Origin: Pseudomonas mandelii
GTDB lineage: Bacteria > Pseudomonadota > Gammaproteobacteria > Pseudomonadales > Pseudomonadaceae
Assembly (NCBI RefSeq): GCF_024138395.1
Contig: NZ_JAMYDU010000018.1
Coordinates: forward strand, 1 to 64,000
DNA: 64,000 nt
Direction: 5' to 3'
Below are positions 1 to 6,552 of the stretch, in pieces. A model generated the notes under the pieces. It did not search any database. It was given only the letters and a program-made list of their open reading frames with translations, and was not told the DNA's origin. The translations under genes were made by a program, and so were the position numbers. How positions within the stretch are numbered: position 1 is the first letter of the stretch; each line of letters begins with the position of its first letter.

Positions 1-3
1 ATT

Positions 4-47
4 CACGACTGCTACGCAGCCGAACGCAGGCTTCGCCAGCTGCTACA
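4..47. repeat. Imperfect palindrome, probable extragenic repeat
   Basis: GC-rich sequence at the window edge with interrupted inverted symmetry: CTGCTACG near the left end faces AGCTGCTACAG at the right, around a GAACGCAGGCTTCGCC core. It lies downstream of the minus-strand DUF4197 gene. It resembles short intergenic repeats of fluorescent pseudomonads, but only one copy is visible here, so the assignment is tentative. No gene is seen in 1-110. Confidence 0.35.
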
Positions 48-110
48 GATCGCATTACGGCTTAACTGACTGGCATTGCCCCCCTCGCCACATAAGCCTC
101 TCAGAGGCCT

Positions 111-800
111 TTAAAGCGTACCAAACACCTTCTTCGCCAAACTGGTCGCCGCCGCAGCAGGGTTCTGGCGAATGGTTTCTTCCTGCTTGCCGATCATCTC
201 GAACAGACCGTTCAACGCCTGCTCGGTCACGTAGCTTTCGATGTTGGCGTTTTTCGCATCCAGCACGCCCAGAGTCGCCGCTTGTCCGGCGAACGAGTTG
301 TATTGCTGGGCCAAACCCACTTGGTCGGTGGCTTGTTTGACGATCGGCAGGAACTTGGTGCGGATCTGCTCGCGGCTGGTTTTGCTCAGGTATTGAGTGG
401 CCGAATCCTTGCCGCCGCTGAGGATCCCCTTGGCATCTTCCACTGTCATCTTCTTCACCGCATCCACCAGAATCGGCTGAGCCTGCGTCACGGCCGTTTC
501 AGCCGCTTTGTTCATGCTGGTTTCCAGTTGATCGACCTGATCGCCCATGCCGAACTGTTTCATTTTCTTGGCGACTTTACCCAGTTTGCCCGGCAGCTCG
601 ATTTTCACCTCCGGGTTGTTGCTGAAACCGCCGGGCGCGCCGAGTTGTTTAACGGCCAATTGCGCGCCTTGGGTCAGAGCGTCCTTGAGACCGCCGGTGG
701 CGTCTTGTTGCGACAGGTCATTGAGAGACCCTGCCAAGGCGTTGGCGCAGATCATCAAGCCTGCGCACAGGCCGGCGAAGCGAAGGGGAGGGCGGAGCAT
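111..800 (-). CDS. DUF4197 domain-containing exported protein
   Basis: The 229-residue protein starts with an N-terminal signal peptide (hydrophobic segment about residues 8-22, likely cut near ANALA-GS). An alpha-helical, Ala/Lys/Gln-rich domain typical of DUF4197 follows, with the family-like PGGFSNNPEVKIELPGKL stretch early in the mature part. It is predicted to be periplasmic. No catalytic residues are recognisable and the family has no assigned function. It lies downstream of plsB on the same strand but is separated from it by a strong hairpin terminator, so it is probably transcribed on its own. Family call fairly sure; role unknown. Confidence 0.8.
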   Translation of the reverse strand: MLRPPLRFAGLCAGLMICANALAGSLNDLSQQDATGGLKDALTQGAQLAVKQLGAPGGFSNNPEVKIELPGKLGKVAKKMKQFGMGDQVDQLETSMNKAAETAVTQAQPILVDAVKKMTVEDAKGILSGGKDSATQYLSKTSREQIRTKFLPIVKQATDQVGLAQQYNSFAGQAATLGVLDAKNANIESYVTEQALNGLFEMIGKQEETIRQNPAAAATSLAKKVFGTL

Positions 801-830
801 GGCGGCTTCCTTGTTCGTAAAAAAGGTTCA

Positions 831-861
831 GACAAAAGGGCGCCAGAAAAAGCCTGGCGCC
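831..861 (-). terminator. Intrinsic terminator of plsB
   Basis: Perfect 8-bp stem GGCGCCAG/CTGGCGCC with a 7-nt loop. Read on the minus strand it is followed by CTTTTGTC. It sits 10 bases beyond the plsB stop. Confidence 0.7.
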
Positions 862-870
862 TGTAGGAAT

Positions 871-3375
871 TTAGACGGTCTGCACTGGCGCCGCGACTTG
901 GTCCGCCGCATCTTCAATGCGATGCAGCGCCACCTGACGGATCGACAAGCGAATCTCCGCCGGCAACACACGTTTGGCGGCGCCTTCGGCCAGTTCGCCG
1001 AGCAGTTCGTGATAGCTCAACTTGCCGGCTTCATCGCGGCGCAGCACGTCGAGGTCCAGCATTGTCTGGATGAAGTGACGGAACAGGCTCTTGTCGAAGA
1101 ACTCCGGGGCGTTCAGGCCGTGGAGGATCGACAGGCGCTGGGCCATGACCGTGCAGAGGTCTTCGAGTTCTTCGGCGCTGATACTGTTCTGGCCGCTGTT
1201 GAGCAGCAAGGAAACGGTCATGTAGAAGCGCTGCAAGGTCTGGGCGATGCTTTTCGACAGCAACGTCAGCAGCACGAAATGCCGCGAGCTCGGTGCCGGA
1301 CGCAGGTACAGGTCCTTCTCGAAACGCAGCAGGCCTTGCTCGACGAAGGCTTCGAGCCATTGATCGATCACGCCGTCGAGTTCGTCCAGCGACCAGCGAA
1401 TGAACAGCTCCGATTGCAAGTACGGGTACAGCGCGCGGGTGTAGCGCAGGATTTGCTCGCGGCTCATGCGCGAGGTGCTCTGGAAAAAACTCGCCAGCAA
1501 CGACGGCAACGCGAAGATGTGCAGCACGTTGTTGCGGTAGTAGGTCATCAGGACGGCGTTTTGTTCGTCCAGGTACAGAATCTTGCCCAGCGCATCGCTT
1601 TGCTCGGACAGCAGGTCCATGTCCTTCACGTGTTCGATCAGTGCCCGACCGTCACCTTCCGGCAGGGTGGTGTGCGAGGAGTAGGGAACCTTGCGTAACA
1701 GCGCCAGATACAGATCGAGCACCCGCGCCATGGCGCGATCGTCCAGGGCCAGACGGCTGGTGGACAGCAACGCCAGGGCCACCAGATTCACCGGGTTGAT
1801 CGCCGCCGCTTCATTCAAATGCTGTGCGACTTTCTCGCCGAGGCGGTTGGTGGTTTCGTTGAGCCAGGCCGGTTTGAACTGCGGGCCGAGTTCCTGTTGG
1901 CGCCAGTCTGGCTGTTCGCTGTCGAGGAATTCCGCCAGTTTGATCGGCTCACCGAAGTTGACCGCGACCTGACCGAAGCGCTGTTTGAGCGCGCCGATGA
2001 CTTTGAAAATGTCGAAGATCGATTCTTTCTTCTTGCTCGCGCCACGTAATTCGCCAAGGTAGGTGCGGCCTTCCAGCACGCGCTCATAGCCGATGTACAC
2101 CGGCACGAAGACGATCGGCATGCGCGACGAACGCAGGAAGCTGCGCAGAGTGATCGCGAGCATCCCGGTTTTCGGTTGCAGCATGCGTCCGGTGCGCGAG
2201 CGGCCGCCCTCGACGAAGTACTCGACCGGGAAGCCTTTGGTGAAGAGGGTGTGCAGGTATTCGTTGAACACCGAGGTGTAGAGCGGGTTGCCCTTGAAGG
2301 TGCGGCGCATGAAGAACGCCCCGCCACGCCGTAGCAAACTGCCGATCACCGGCATGTTGAGATTGATCCCGGCGGCGATGTGCGGCGGGGTCAGGCCGTT
2401 GCGGAACAGCAGATACGAGAGCAGCAGGTAGTCAATGTGGCTGCGGTGGCACGGCACGTAGATCACTTCGTGACCTTGGGCGACTTTCTGCACACCTTCG
2501 ATGTGGTTGACCTTGATCCCGTCGTAGATCTTGTTCCAGAACCAGCTCAGCACCACTTCCAGAAAGCGGATCGCGGTATAGGTGTAGTCCGAGGCGATCT
2601 CGTTGCCGTAACGCAAGGCCTGGCTCTTGGCTTTTTCCGGGGAGATGTTCTCGCGCTCGGCTTCGTCGAGGATCGCCTGTTTGACCAATGGCTGATTGAG
2701 CAGGCCTTTGACCAGGTTGCGACGGTGGGAAATGTCCGGGCCGATCACCGCGGCTTTCAGGTTGCGGAAGTGCACCCGCAGAATCCGCTGGGCCATGCGC
2801 ACGGTGCGCTCGTGGCCTTTGTTGTGATCGATCAGTTCACGCAAATGAATCGGTGCCGAGAACTGCACCCGGGTCTTGCGCCCCAGCACGATGATGCTCA
2901 GCAGTCGCCGCAAGCGCCCGGTGACCGCCCAGCTGTCGGCGAACAGCAGTTTCCACGGGCTCGACTCGCTGTCCGGCGACTGGCCCCAGAACACGCTGAC
3001 CGGAATGATCTGCGCGTCTTCGGCGGCGTTCTGGCTCAGGGCGCTGACCAGACGGGTCAAGGTTGGTGGCGCGCCGCGCTTGTCCTGACGGCCGAGCCAG
3101 TCGGGCTCCGGCGTCAGGTAAAAGAACGCGGCGGGCTCCACCAGCGTACCCACTGATACAGGCAACACCGGGCGGGGTAGGCCGGCCTTGCTGCATTCGG
3201 TATCGACCACGGCGAGGTCGGTCAGTGAAGGATTTTGCAGGACGTAGAACACCGGCCGGCTGCGGTCGAGGTTAAGGGTGAACGACGACTGGTTGATCGT
3301 CTCCGAGCGAACCCAGAGGTACAGCAGTCGGCGCAGGGTGCCAAACACAAGACGGCGGAACGGGGAACGGGTCAT
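871..3375 (-). CDS. plsB: Glycerol-3-phosphate 1-O-acyltransferase PlsB
   Basis: Inner-membrane enzyme that puts the first acyl chain (from acyl-ACP or acyl-CoA) on sn-glycerol-3-phosphate in phospholipid synthesis. The 834-residue protein has the family's usual length. The acyltransferase core shows the HX4D motif (His310...Asp315 in HRSHID), GGAFFMRR at 351-358, the substrate-binding FVEGGRSRTG at 388-397 and a VPVYIGYE block near 425. The long C-terminal helical region is typical of PlsB and absent from PlsC. The ATG at 3375 is the family start. It is monocistronic: divergent from the cold-shock gene and ended by the hairpin at 831-861. Confidence 0.97.
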   Translation of the reverse strand: MTRSPFRRLVFGTLRRLLYLWVRSETINQSSFTLNLDRSRPVFYVLQNPSLTDLAVVDTECSKAGLPRPVLPVSVGTLVEPAAFFYLTPEPDWLGRQDKRGAPPTLTRLVSALSQNAAEDAQIIPVSVFWGQSPDSESSPWKLLFADSWAVTGRLRRLLSIIVLGRKTRVQFSAPIHLRELIDHNKGHERTVRMAQRILRVHFRNLKAAVIGPDISHRRNLVKGLLNQPLVKQAILDEAERENISPEKAKSQALRYGNEIASDYTYTAIRFLEVVLSWFWNKIYDGIKVNHIEGVQKVAQGHEVIYVPCHRSHIDYLLLSYLLFRNGLTPPHIAAGINLNMPVIGSLLRRGGAFFMRRTFKGNPLYTSVFNEYLHTLFTKGFPVEYFVEGGRSRTGRMLQPKTGMLAITLRSFLRSSRMPIVFVPVYIGYERVLEGRTYLGELRGASKKKESIFDIFKVIGALKQRFGQVAVNFGEPIKLAEFLDSEQPDWRQQELGPQFKPAWLNETTNRLGEKVAQHLNEAAAINPVNLVALALLSTSRLALDDRAMARVLDLYLALLRKVPYSSHTTLPEGDGRALIEHVKDMDLLSEQSDALGKILYLDEQNAVLMTYYRNNVLHIFALPSLLASFFQSTSRMSREQILRYTRALYPYLQSELFIRWSLDELDGVIDQWLEAFVEQGLLRFEKDLYLRPAPSSRHFVLLTLLSKSIAQTLQRFYMTVSLLLNSGQNSISAEELEDLCTVMAQRLSILHGLNAPEFFDKSLFRHFIQTMLDLDVLRRDEAGKLSYHELLGELAEGAAKRVLPAEIRLSIRQVALHRIEDAADQVAAPVQTV

Positions 3376-3477
3376 ACGGCTTCTGCGTGAGTGAAAAAAA
3401 CCGAGCGTTTGCTCGGGCAGCAGATAGTGTGCCGTATTAGCCGAAAATCGGCAAAAAAGCGGCTAAGTAAACTTGAG

Positions 3478-3505
3478 TTGAGAGTTTTGATGGCTGTCAT
3501 ATACT
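3478..3505 (+). promoter_or_regulatory. Sigma-70 type promoter of the cold-shock gene
   Basis: TTGAGA (3478-3483), a 16-bp spacer and TATACT (3500-3505) lie about 36 bases upstream of the cold-shock ATG. The predicted leader is about 30 nt, much shorter than the long leader of cold-induced cspA. Confidence 0.6.
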
Positions 3506-3541
3506 CGGCCGTTCAAAATAAAAATAACGGGGTAACTGGAA

Positions 3542-3751
3542 ATGGCTACGCGCGAAACCGGCAATGTGAAGTGGTTCAATGACGCCAAAGGCTATGGCTT
3601 CATTCAGCGCGAGGACGGGGTGGACGTGTTCGTGCACTACCGCGCGATCCGCGGCGAAGGGCACCGCTCTCTGACTGAAGGTCAGCAGGTTGAGTATGCG
3701 GTGGTGACCGGCGAGAAGGGCTTGCAGGCTGAGGATGTGGTGGGTCTCTGA
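3542..3751 (+). CDS. Cold-shock domain protein (CspA family)
   Basis: Single cold-shock domain of 69 residues, the standard size for small OB-fold RNA/DNA chaperones. RNP1 is GNVKWFNDAKGYGFIQ (residues 7-22) and RNP2 is VDVFVHYRAI (residues 27-36). The usual Phe of VFVHF is a Tyr here, and the loop after it (RGEGHRSLTEGQ) is close to canonical. It is likely a cytoplasmic nucleic-acid chaperone that loosens mRNA structure. Whether it is cold-induced cannot be told. A promoter lies at 3478-3505, and the 3' end runs straight into a palindromic repeat. No specific csp letter is assigned. Confidence 0.92.
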   Translation: MATRETGNVKWFNDAKGYGFIQREDGVDVFVHYRAIRGEGHRSLTEGQQVEYAVVTGEKGLQAEDVVGL

Positions 3752-3752
3752 A

Positions 3753-3885
3753 GATCGTTCCCACGCTCTGCGTGGGAATGCCTCAACGGACGCTCTGCGT
3801 TCGGCTTTTGAAGGGACGCGGAGCGTCCCGGGCTGCATTCCCACGCAGAGCGTGGGAACGATCAACGCGGAGCGTGGGAACAATC
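3753..3885. repeat. Extragenic palindrome, 'GATCGTTCCCACGC' family
   Basis: GATCGTTCCCACGCTCTGCG at 3753 is mirrored by a reverse-complement arm ending GGGAACGATC at 3863. A partial second right arm follows to 3885. Between the arms sits a smaller palindrome (GGACGCTC ... GAGCGTCC). It fills the whole gap between two convergent genes. A second member of the family is at 10245-10355. Confidence 0.8.
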
Positions 3886-3889
3886 AGAG

Positions 3890-4267
3890 TCAGGCGGTTT
3901 TCCAGGTGATTTCTTCTTCACCATCGGCGCTGATGCGCATCCAGCGATCCGCCGTCTCTTCACCTTCTTCCTCGACCCAGCTACCCGGCGCGCAACGCAC
4001 TTCGACGTTCAGTGCGGCAAAGGCTGCGCGGGCGCAGGCGATGTCGTCTTCCCATGGGGTCTGGTCGCTTTCCAGGTACAGGCTGTTCCATTTGCCGACG
4101 GCTTTCGGCAGCCAGGTGACTGGCACGTTGCCGGCCTTGCACTTGTAGGTCTGGCCTTTCTGAACCCAATCGGTGCATGGGCCTAAAGCCGCGCCGAGCC
4201 AGGCCGCGATGGCCTTGTGGTCGACGTCGGCGTCTTTCAGGTAAATCTCGATATCGGGTTGGCGCAT
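3890..4267 (-). CDS. Conserved hypothetical protein, 125 residues
   Basis: Acidic, Trp-rich cytoplasmic protein starting MRQPDIEIYLKDAD. It has no signal peptide or membrane segment and no motif I recognise. Two Cys (in GPCTDW and YKCKAGN) lie near the middle and a third in EVRCAPGSW, with too little spacing pattern to call a metal site. The frame stays open upstream to 4339, but the ATG at 4267 is preferred because the residues before it look like non-coding sequence. It lies 84 bases downstream of rlmA on the same strand and may be co-transcribed. Function unknown. Confidence 0.7.
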   Translation of the reverse strand: MRQPDIEIYLKDADVDHKAIAAWLGAALGPCTDWVQKGQTYKCKAGNVPVTWLPKAVGKWNSLYLESDQTPWEDDIACARAAFAALNVEVRCAPGSWVEEEGEETADRWMRISADGEEEITWKTA

Positions 4268-4351
4268 GGATGTCCTCACTGCGGGTCTGAAAAATCCATT
4301 CGCGGATTTAGCCGGTCTCAAGCCATTGCTCAAGACCAAAAAATTAAGAAA

Positions 4352-5161
4352 TCATTGAAGCACGAAGTAATCGTAGCGCATCGAAACAGTGACCTCGAAC
4401 GGCTCGGCCTGTTCGATGACGGCCGCCCGGCGTTCGGCACTGGCGCGCCAGCCGTGGGGTGTCATGGCCAACAGGTTCGCGCGATCCTGACCGTTAACCA
4501 GCGTCAGTTTGAACTCCAGGGTTTCGCTGTGTTGCAGCGCCATGCCTTCCGGCACCAGGGCCAAATGCTTGTCGTCGGTGTACTCACGGACTTCGTCGTA
4601 CAGCCGCTCGCGCAGTTCCATCAGATGGCCGCTGGTCGGCCCGACTTTCATCAAGCCGCCGCCGGGGCTGAGCAGGCGTTTGGCTTCTTCCCAGTCCAGC
4701 GGACTGAAAACGCTGGCGAGAAACTGGCAACTGCCGGAGGCCAAAGGCACCCGGGCCATGCTGGCGATCAACCAGGTCAGCGCAGGATTGCGTTTGCAGG
4801 CGCGTTTGACCGCTTCCCGGGAAATGTCCAGGGCGTAACCATCGGCGTTGGGCAAGGCTTCGGCGATTTGCGCGGTGTAGTAACCCTCGCCACAACCGAT
4901 GTCCAGCCAGCGCTGGGGCGCGTATTGCGCCGCCAGTTCCGCCAGACGTTTGGCCACCGGCGCGTAATGGCCGGCGTTCAAAAAGTCGCGACGGGCTTCG
5001 ACCATCGCCAGGTTATCCCCAGGGTCGCGGCTGTTTTTATGCTGCACCGGCAACAGGTTCAGGTAACCCTGCCGCGCACGGTCGAAACGATGCCCGGCGG
5101 GGCAAGCCACGCCGTTATCCACCGCGCTTAGCGGTTCGCTGCAGATCGGACACGCAAGCAT
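4352..5161 (-). CDS. rlmA: 23S rRNA (guanine-N1)-methyltransferase RlmA
   Basis: SAM-dependent enzyme that methylates N1 of G745 in helix 35 of 23S rRNA in Gram-negatives. The 269-residue protein opens with the family's zinc-binding site: Cys4-x2-Cys7, then Cys20 and His24 (CPAGH). A class I methyltransferase fold follows, with motif I WLDIGCGEGYYTAQIA near residue 85. The FSPLDWEEAKRLLSPGG block near 155-175 is also RlmA-like. The start overlaps the dapE stop by one base (TGATG), so the two are translationally coupled. Family assignment is firm; the exact nucleotide follows the family. Confidence 0.92.
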   Translation of the reverse strand: MLACPICSEPLSAVDNGVACPAGHRFDRARQGYLNLLPVQHKNSRDPGDNLAMVEARRDFLNAGHYAPVAKRLAELAAQYAPQRWLDIGCGEGYYTAQIAEALPNADGYALDISREAVKRACKRNPALTWLIASMARVPLASGSCQFLASVFSPLDWEEAKRLLSPGGGLMKVGPTSGHLMELRERLYDEVREYTDDKHLALVPEGMALQHSETLEFKLTLVNGQDRANLLAMTPHGWRASAERRAAVIEQAEPFEVTVSMRYDYFVLQ

Positions 5162-6312
5162 CAGGCGAGCAACTTGATCAGGGTCTGGTAGTAGATTTCG
5201 GTCAGCACATCGAGATCGGCCGCCAGTACGCGCTCGTTGACCTGGTGAATCGTTGCGTTGACCGGGCCCAGTTCGACCACTTGAGTACCCATGGTCGCGA
5301 TGAAGCGCCCGTCGGAGGTGCCGCCGCTGGTGGACGCCTTGGTCTCGCGACCGGTGATGTCCTTGATGCTCGCCGATACCGCGTCGAGCAGGGCGCCCGG
5401 CTCGGTGAGGAACGGCAGGCCGGACAGCGCCCAGTCGATGTGCCAGTCCAGACCATGCTTGTCGAGAATATCGGCGACGCGCTTTTGCAGGCCTTCGACG
5501 GTGGATTCGGTGGAGAAGCGGAAGTTGAATACCGCCACCAGATCACCCGGAATCACGTTGGTCGCGCCGGTACCGGAATTGACGTTGGAGATCTGGAAAC
5601 TGGTTGGCGGGAAGAAATCGTTGCCGTGGTCCCAGTGCTCGGCGGCCAGTTCGGCCAGCGCCGGGGCAGCGAGGTGGATCGGGTTCTTCGCCAGATGCGG
5701 ATAGGCCACGTGACCCTGCACACCGCGCACGGTCAGTTTGGCGCCAAGGGAACCGCGACGGCCATTCTTGACCACGTCGCCCACCAGGGTGGTGCTCGAC
5801 GGTTCGCCGACGATGCACCAGTCCAGACGTTCCTTGCGGGCGGCGAGGCGCTCAACCACAGCTTTGGTGCCGTGATGAGCCGGGCCTTCTTCGTCGCTGG
5901 TGATCAGGAACGCGACCTTGCCCTTGTGATCCGGGTAGTCGGCGACAAAACGCTCAGCCGCCACGGTCATAGCCGCGAGGCTGCCTTTCATGTCTGCCGC
6001 GCCACGGCCGCAGAGCATGCCCTGCTCATCGATCAGCGCGTTGAACGGATCGATCTGCCAGGCACTTACCGGACCGGTCGGGACCACGTCGGTGTGGCCG
6101 GCGAAACACAGCACCGGGCCTTCGTGTTTACCGTGGGTCGCCCAGAAGTTATCCACATCTTCGATGCGCATCGGTTCCAGTTTGAAACCGGCATCGCCCA
6201 GGCGCTGCATCATCTGCTTCTGGCAATCGGCGTCGACCGGCGTCACGGACGGACGGCGGATCAGGTCGATGGCGAGTTGAAGGGTCGGCGAAAGGTCGGC
6301 GTGGGCCGTCAT
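5161..6312 (-). CDS. dapE: Succinyl-diaminopimelate desuccinylase DapE
   Basis: Metallohydrolase (M20 family) that releases succinate from N-succinyl-LL-2,6-diaminopimelate in the lysine/peptidoglycan pathway, downstream of DapD and DapC, also in this window. From the ATG at 6312 the protein has 383 residues, the usual length. Metal-site motifs are CFAGHTDVVPTGP (near residue 70), GRGAADMKGSLAAM (near 100) and the Glu pair in SDEEGPAHHGT (near 135). The frame stays open to 6462, but that would translate an extragenic palindrome (6352-6441), so the shorter start is chosen. It overlaps rlmA by one base. Confidence 0.96.
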   Translation of the reverse strand: MTAHADLSPTLQLAIDLIRRPSVTPVDADCQKQMMQRLGDAGFKLEPMRIEDVDNFWATHGKHEGPVLCFAGHTDVVPTGPVSAWQIDPFNALIDEQGMLCGRGAADMKGSLAAMTVAAERFVADYPDHKGKVAFLITSDEEGPAHHGTKAVVERLAARKERLDWCIVGEPSSTTLVGDVVKNGRRGSLGAKLTVRGVQGHVAYPHLAKNPIHLAAPALAELAAEHWDHGNDFFPPTSFQISNVNSGTGATNVIPGDLVAVFNFRFSTESTVEGLQKRVADILDKHGLDWHIDWALSGLPFLTEPGALLDAVSASIKDITGRETKASTSGGTSDGRFIATMGTQVVELGPVNATIHQVNERVLAADLDVLTEIYYQTLIKLLA

Positions 6313-6351
6313 GGAAAGCTCCGAAAACATGAAGTATGGGCGCGGGCTAAA

Positions 6352-6441
6352 TGTGGGAGCGGGCTTGCCCGCGAAGGCGTCGGCACAGTCAACATGGATC
6401 TTGAATGTTCCGGCCTCATCGCGGGCAAGCCCGCTCCCACA
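6352..6441. repeat. REP-type palindrome pair upstream of dapE
   Basis: TGTGGGAGCGGGCTTGCCCG and its inverted copy ending GGGCAAGCCCGCTCCCACA lie head to head about 45 bases apart. The element lies between ndvB and dapE, 40 bases before the dapE start, so it would be part of any transcript initiated upstream of it. Confidence 0.85.
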
Positions 6442-6510
6442 GGAATTGAGTTCGGTCGACAAGACCGTATATCACGCCAAGGCCTGCAAAATGGCGGTTA
6501 TCTTAAAGCA

Positions 6511-6540
6511 AAACGGCGGCCATTGGCCGCCGTTTAGTGC
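6511..6540 (-). terminator. Intrinsic terminator of ndvB
   Basis: Perfect 11-bp stem AAACGGCGGCC/GGCCGCCGTTT with a 3-nt loop. On the minus strand it lies just past the ndvB stop and is followed by TTGCTTT. Confidence 0.75.
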
Positions 6541-6552
6541 ATCTGTACTGAT

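Noticed and set aside
3735..4148. 137-codon frame crossing the palindromic repeat at 3753
   Set aside because: It translates the repeat and then runs antisense to the 3890-4267 gene; repeats of this family often hold such chance frames.
4297..4345. GGTCT...AGACC hairpin between rlmA and the 125-residue gene
   Set aside because: Only a 5-bp stem and the T-run is on the wrong side for minus-strand termination.
6313..6462. Longer dapE start at 6462
   Set aside because: It would put the REP palindrome inside the protein and adds residues not found in DapE; the ATG at 6312 gives the standard 383-residue enzyme.
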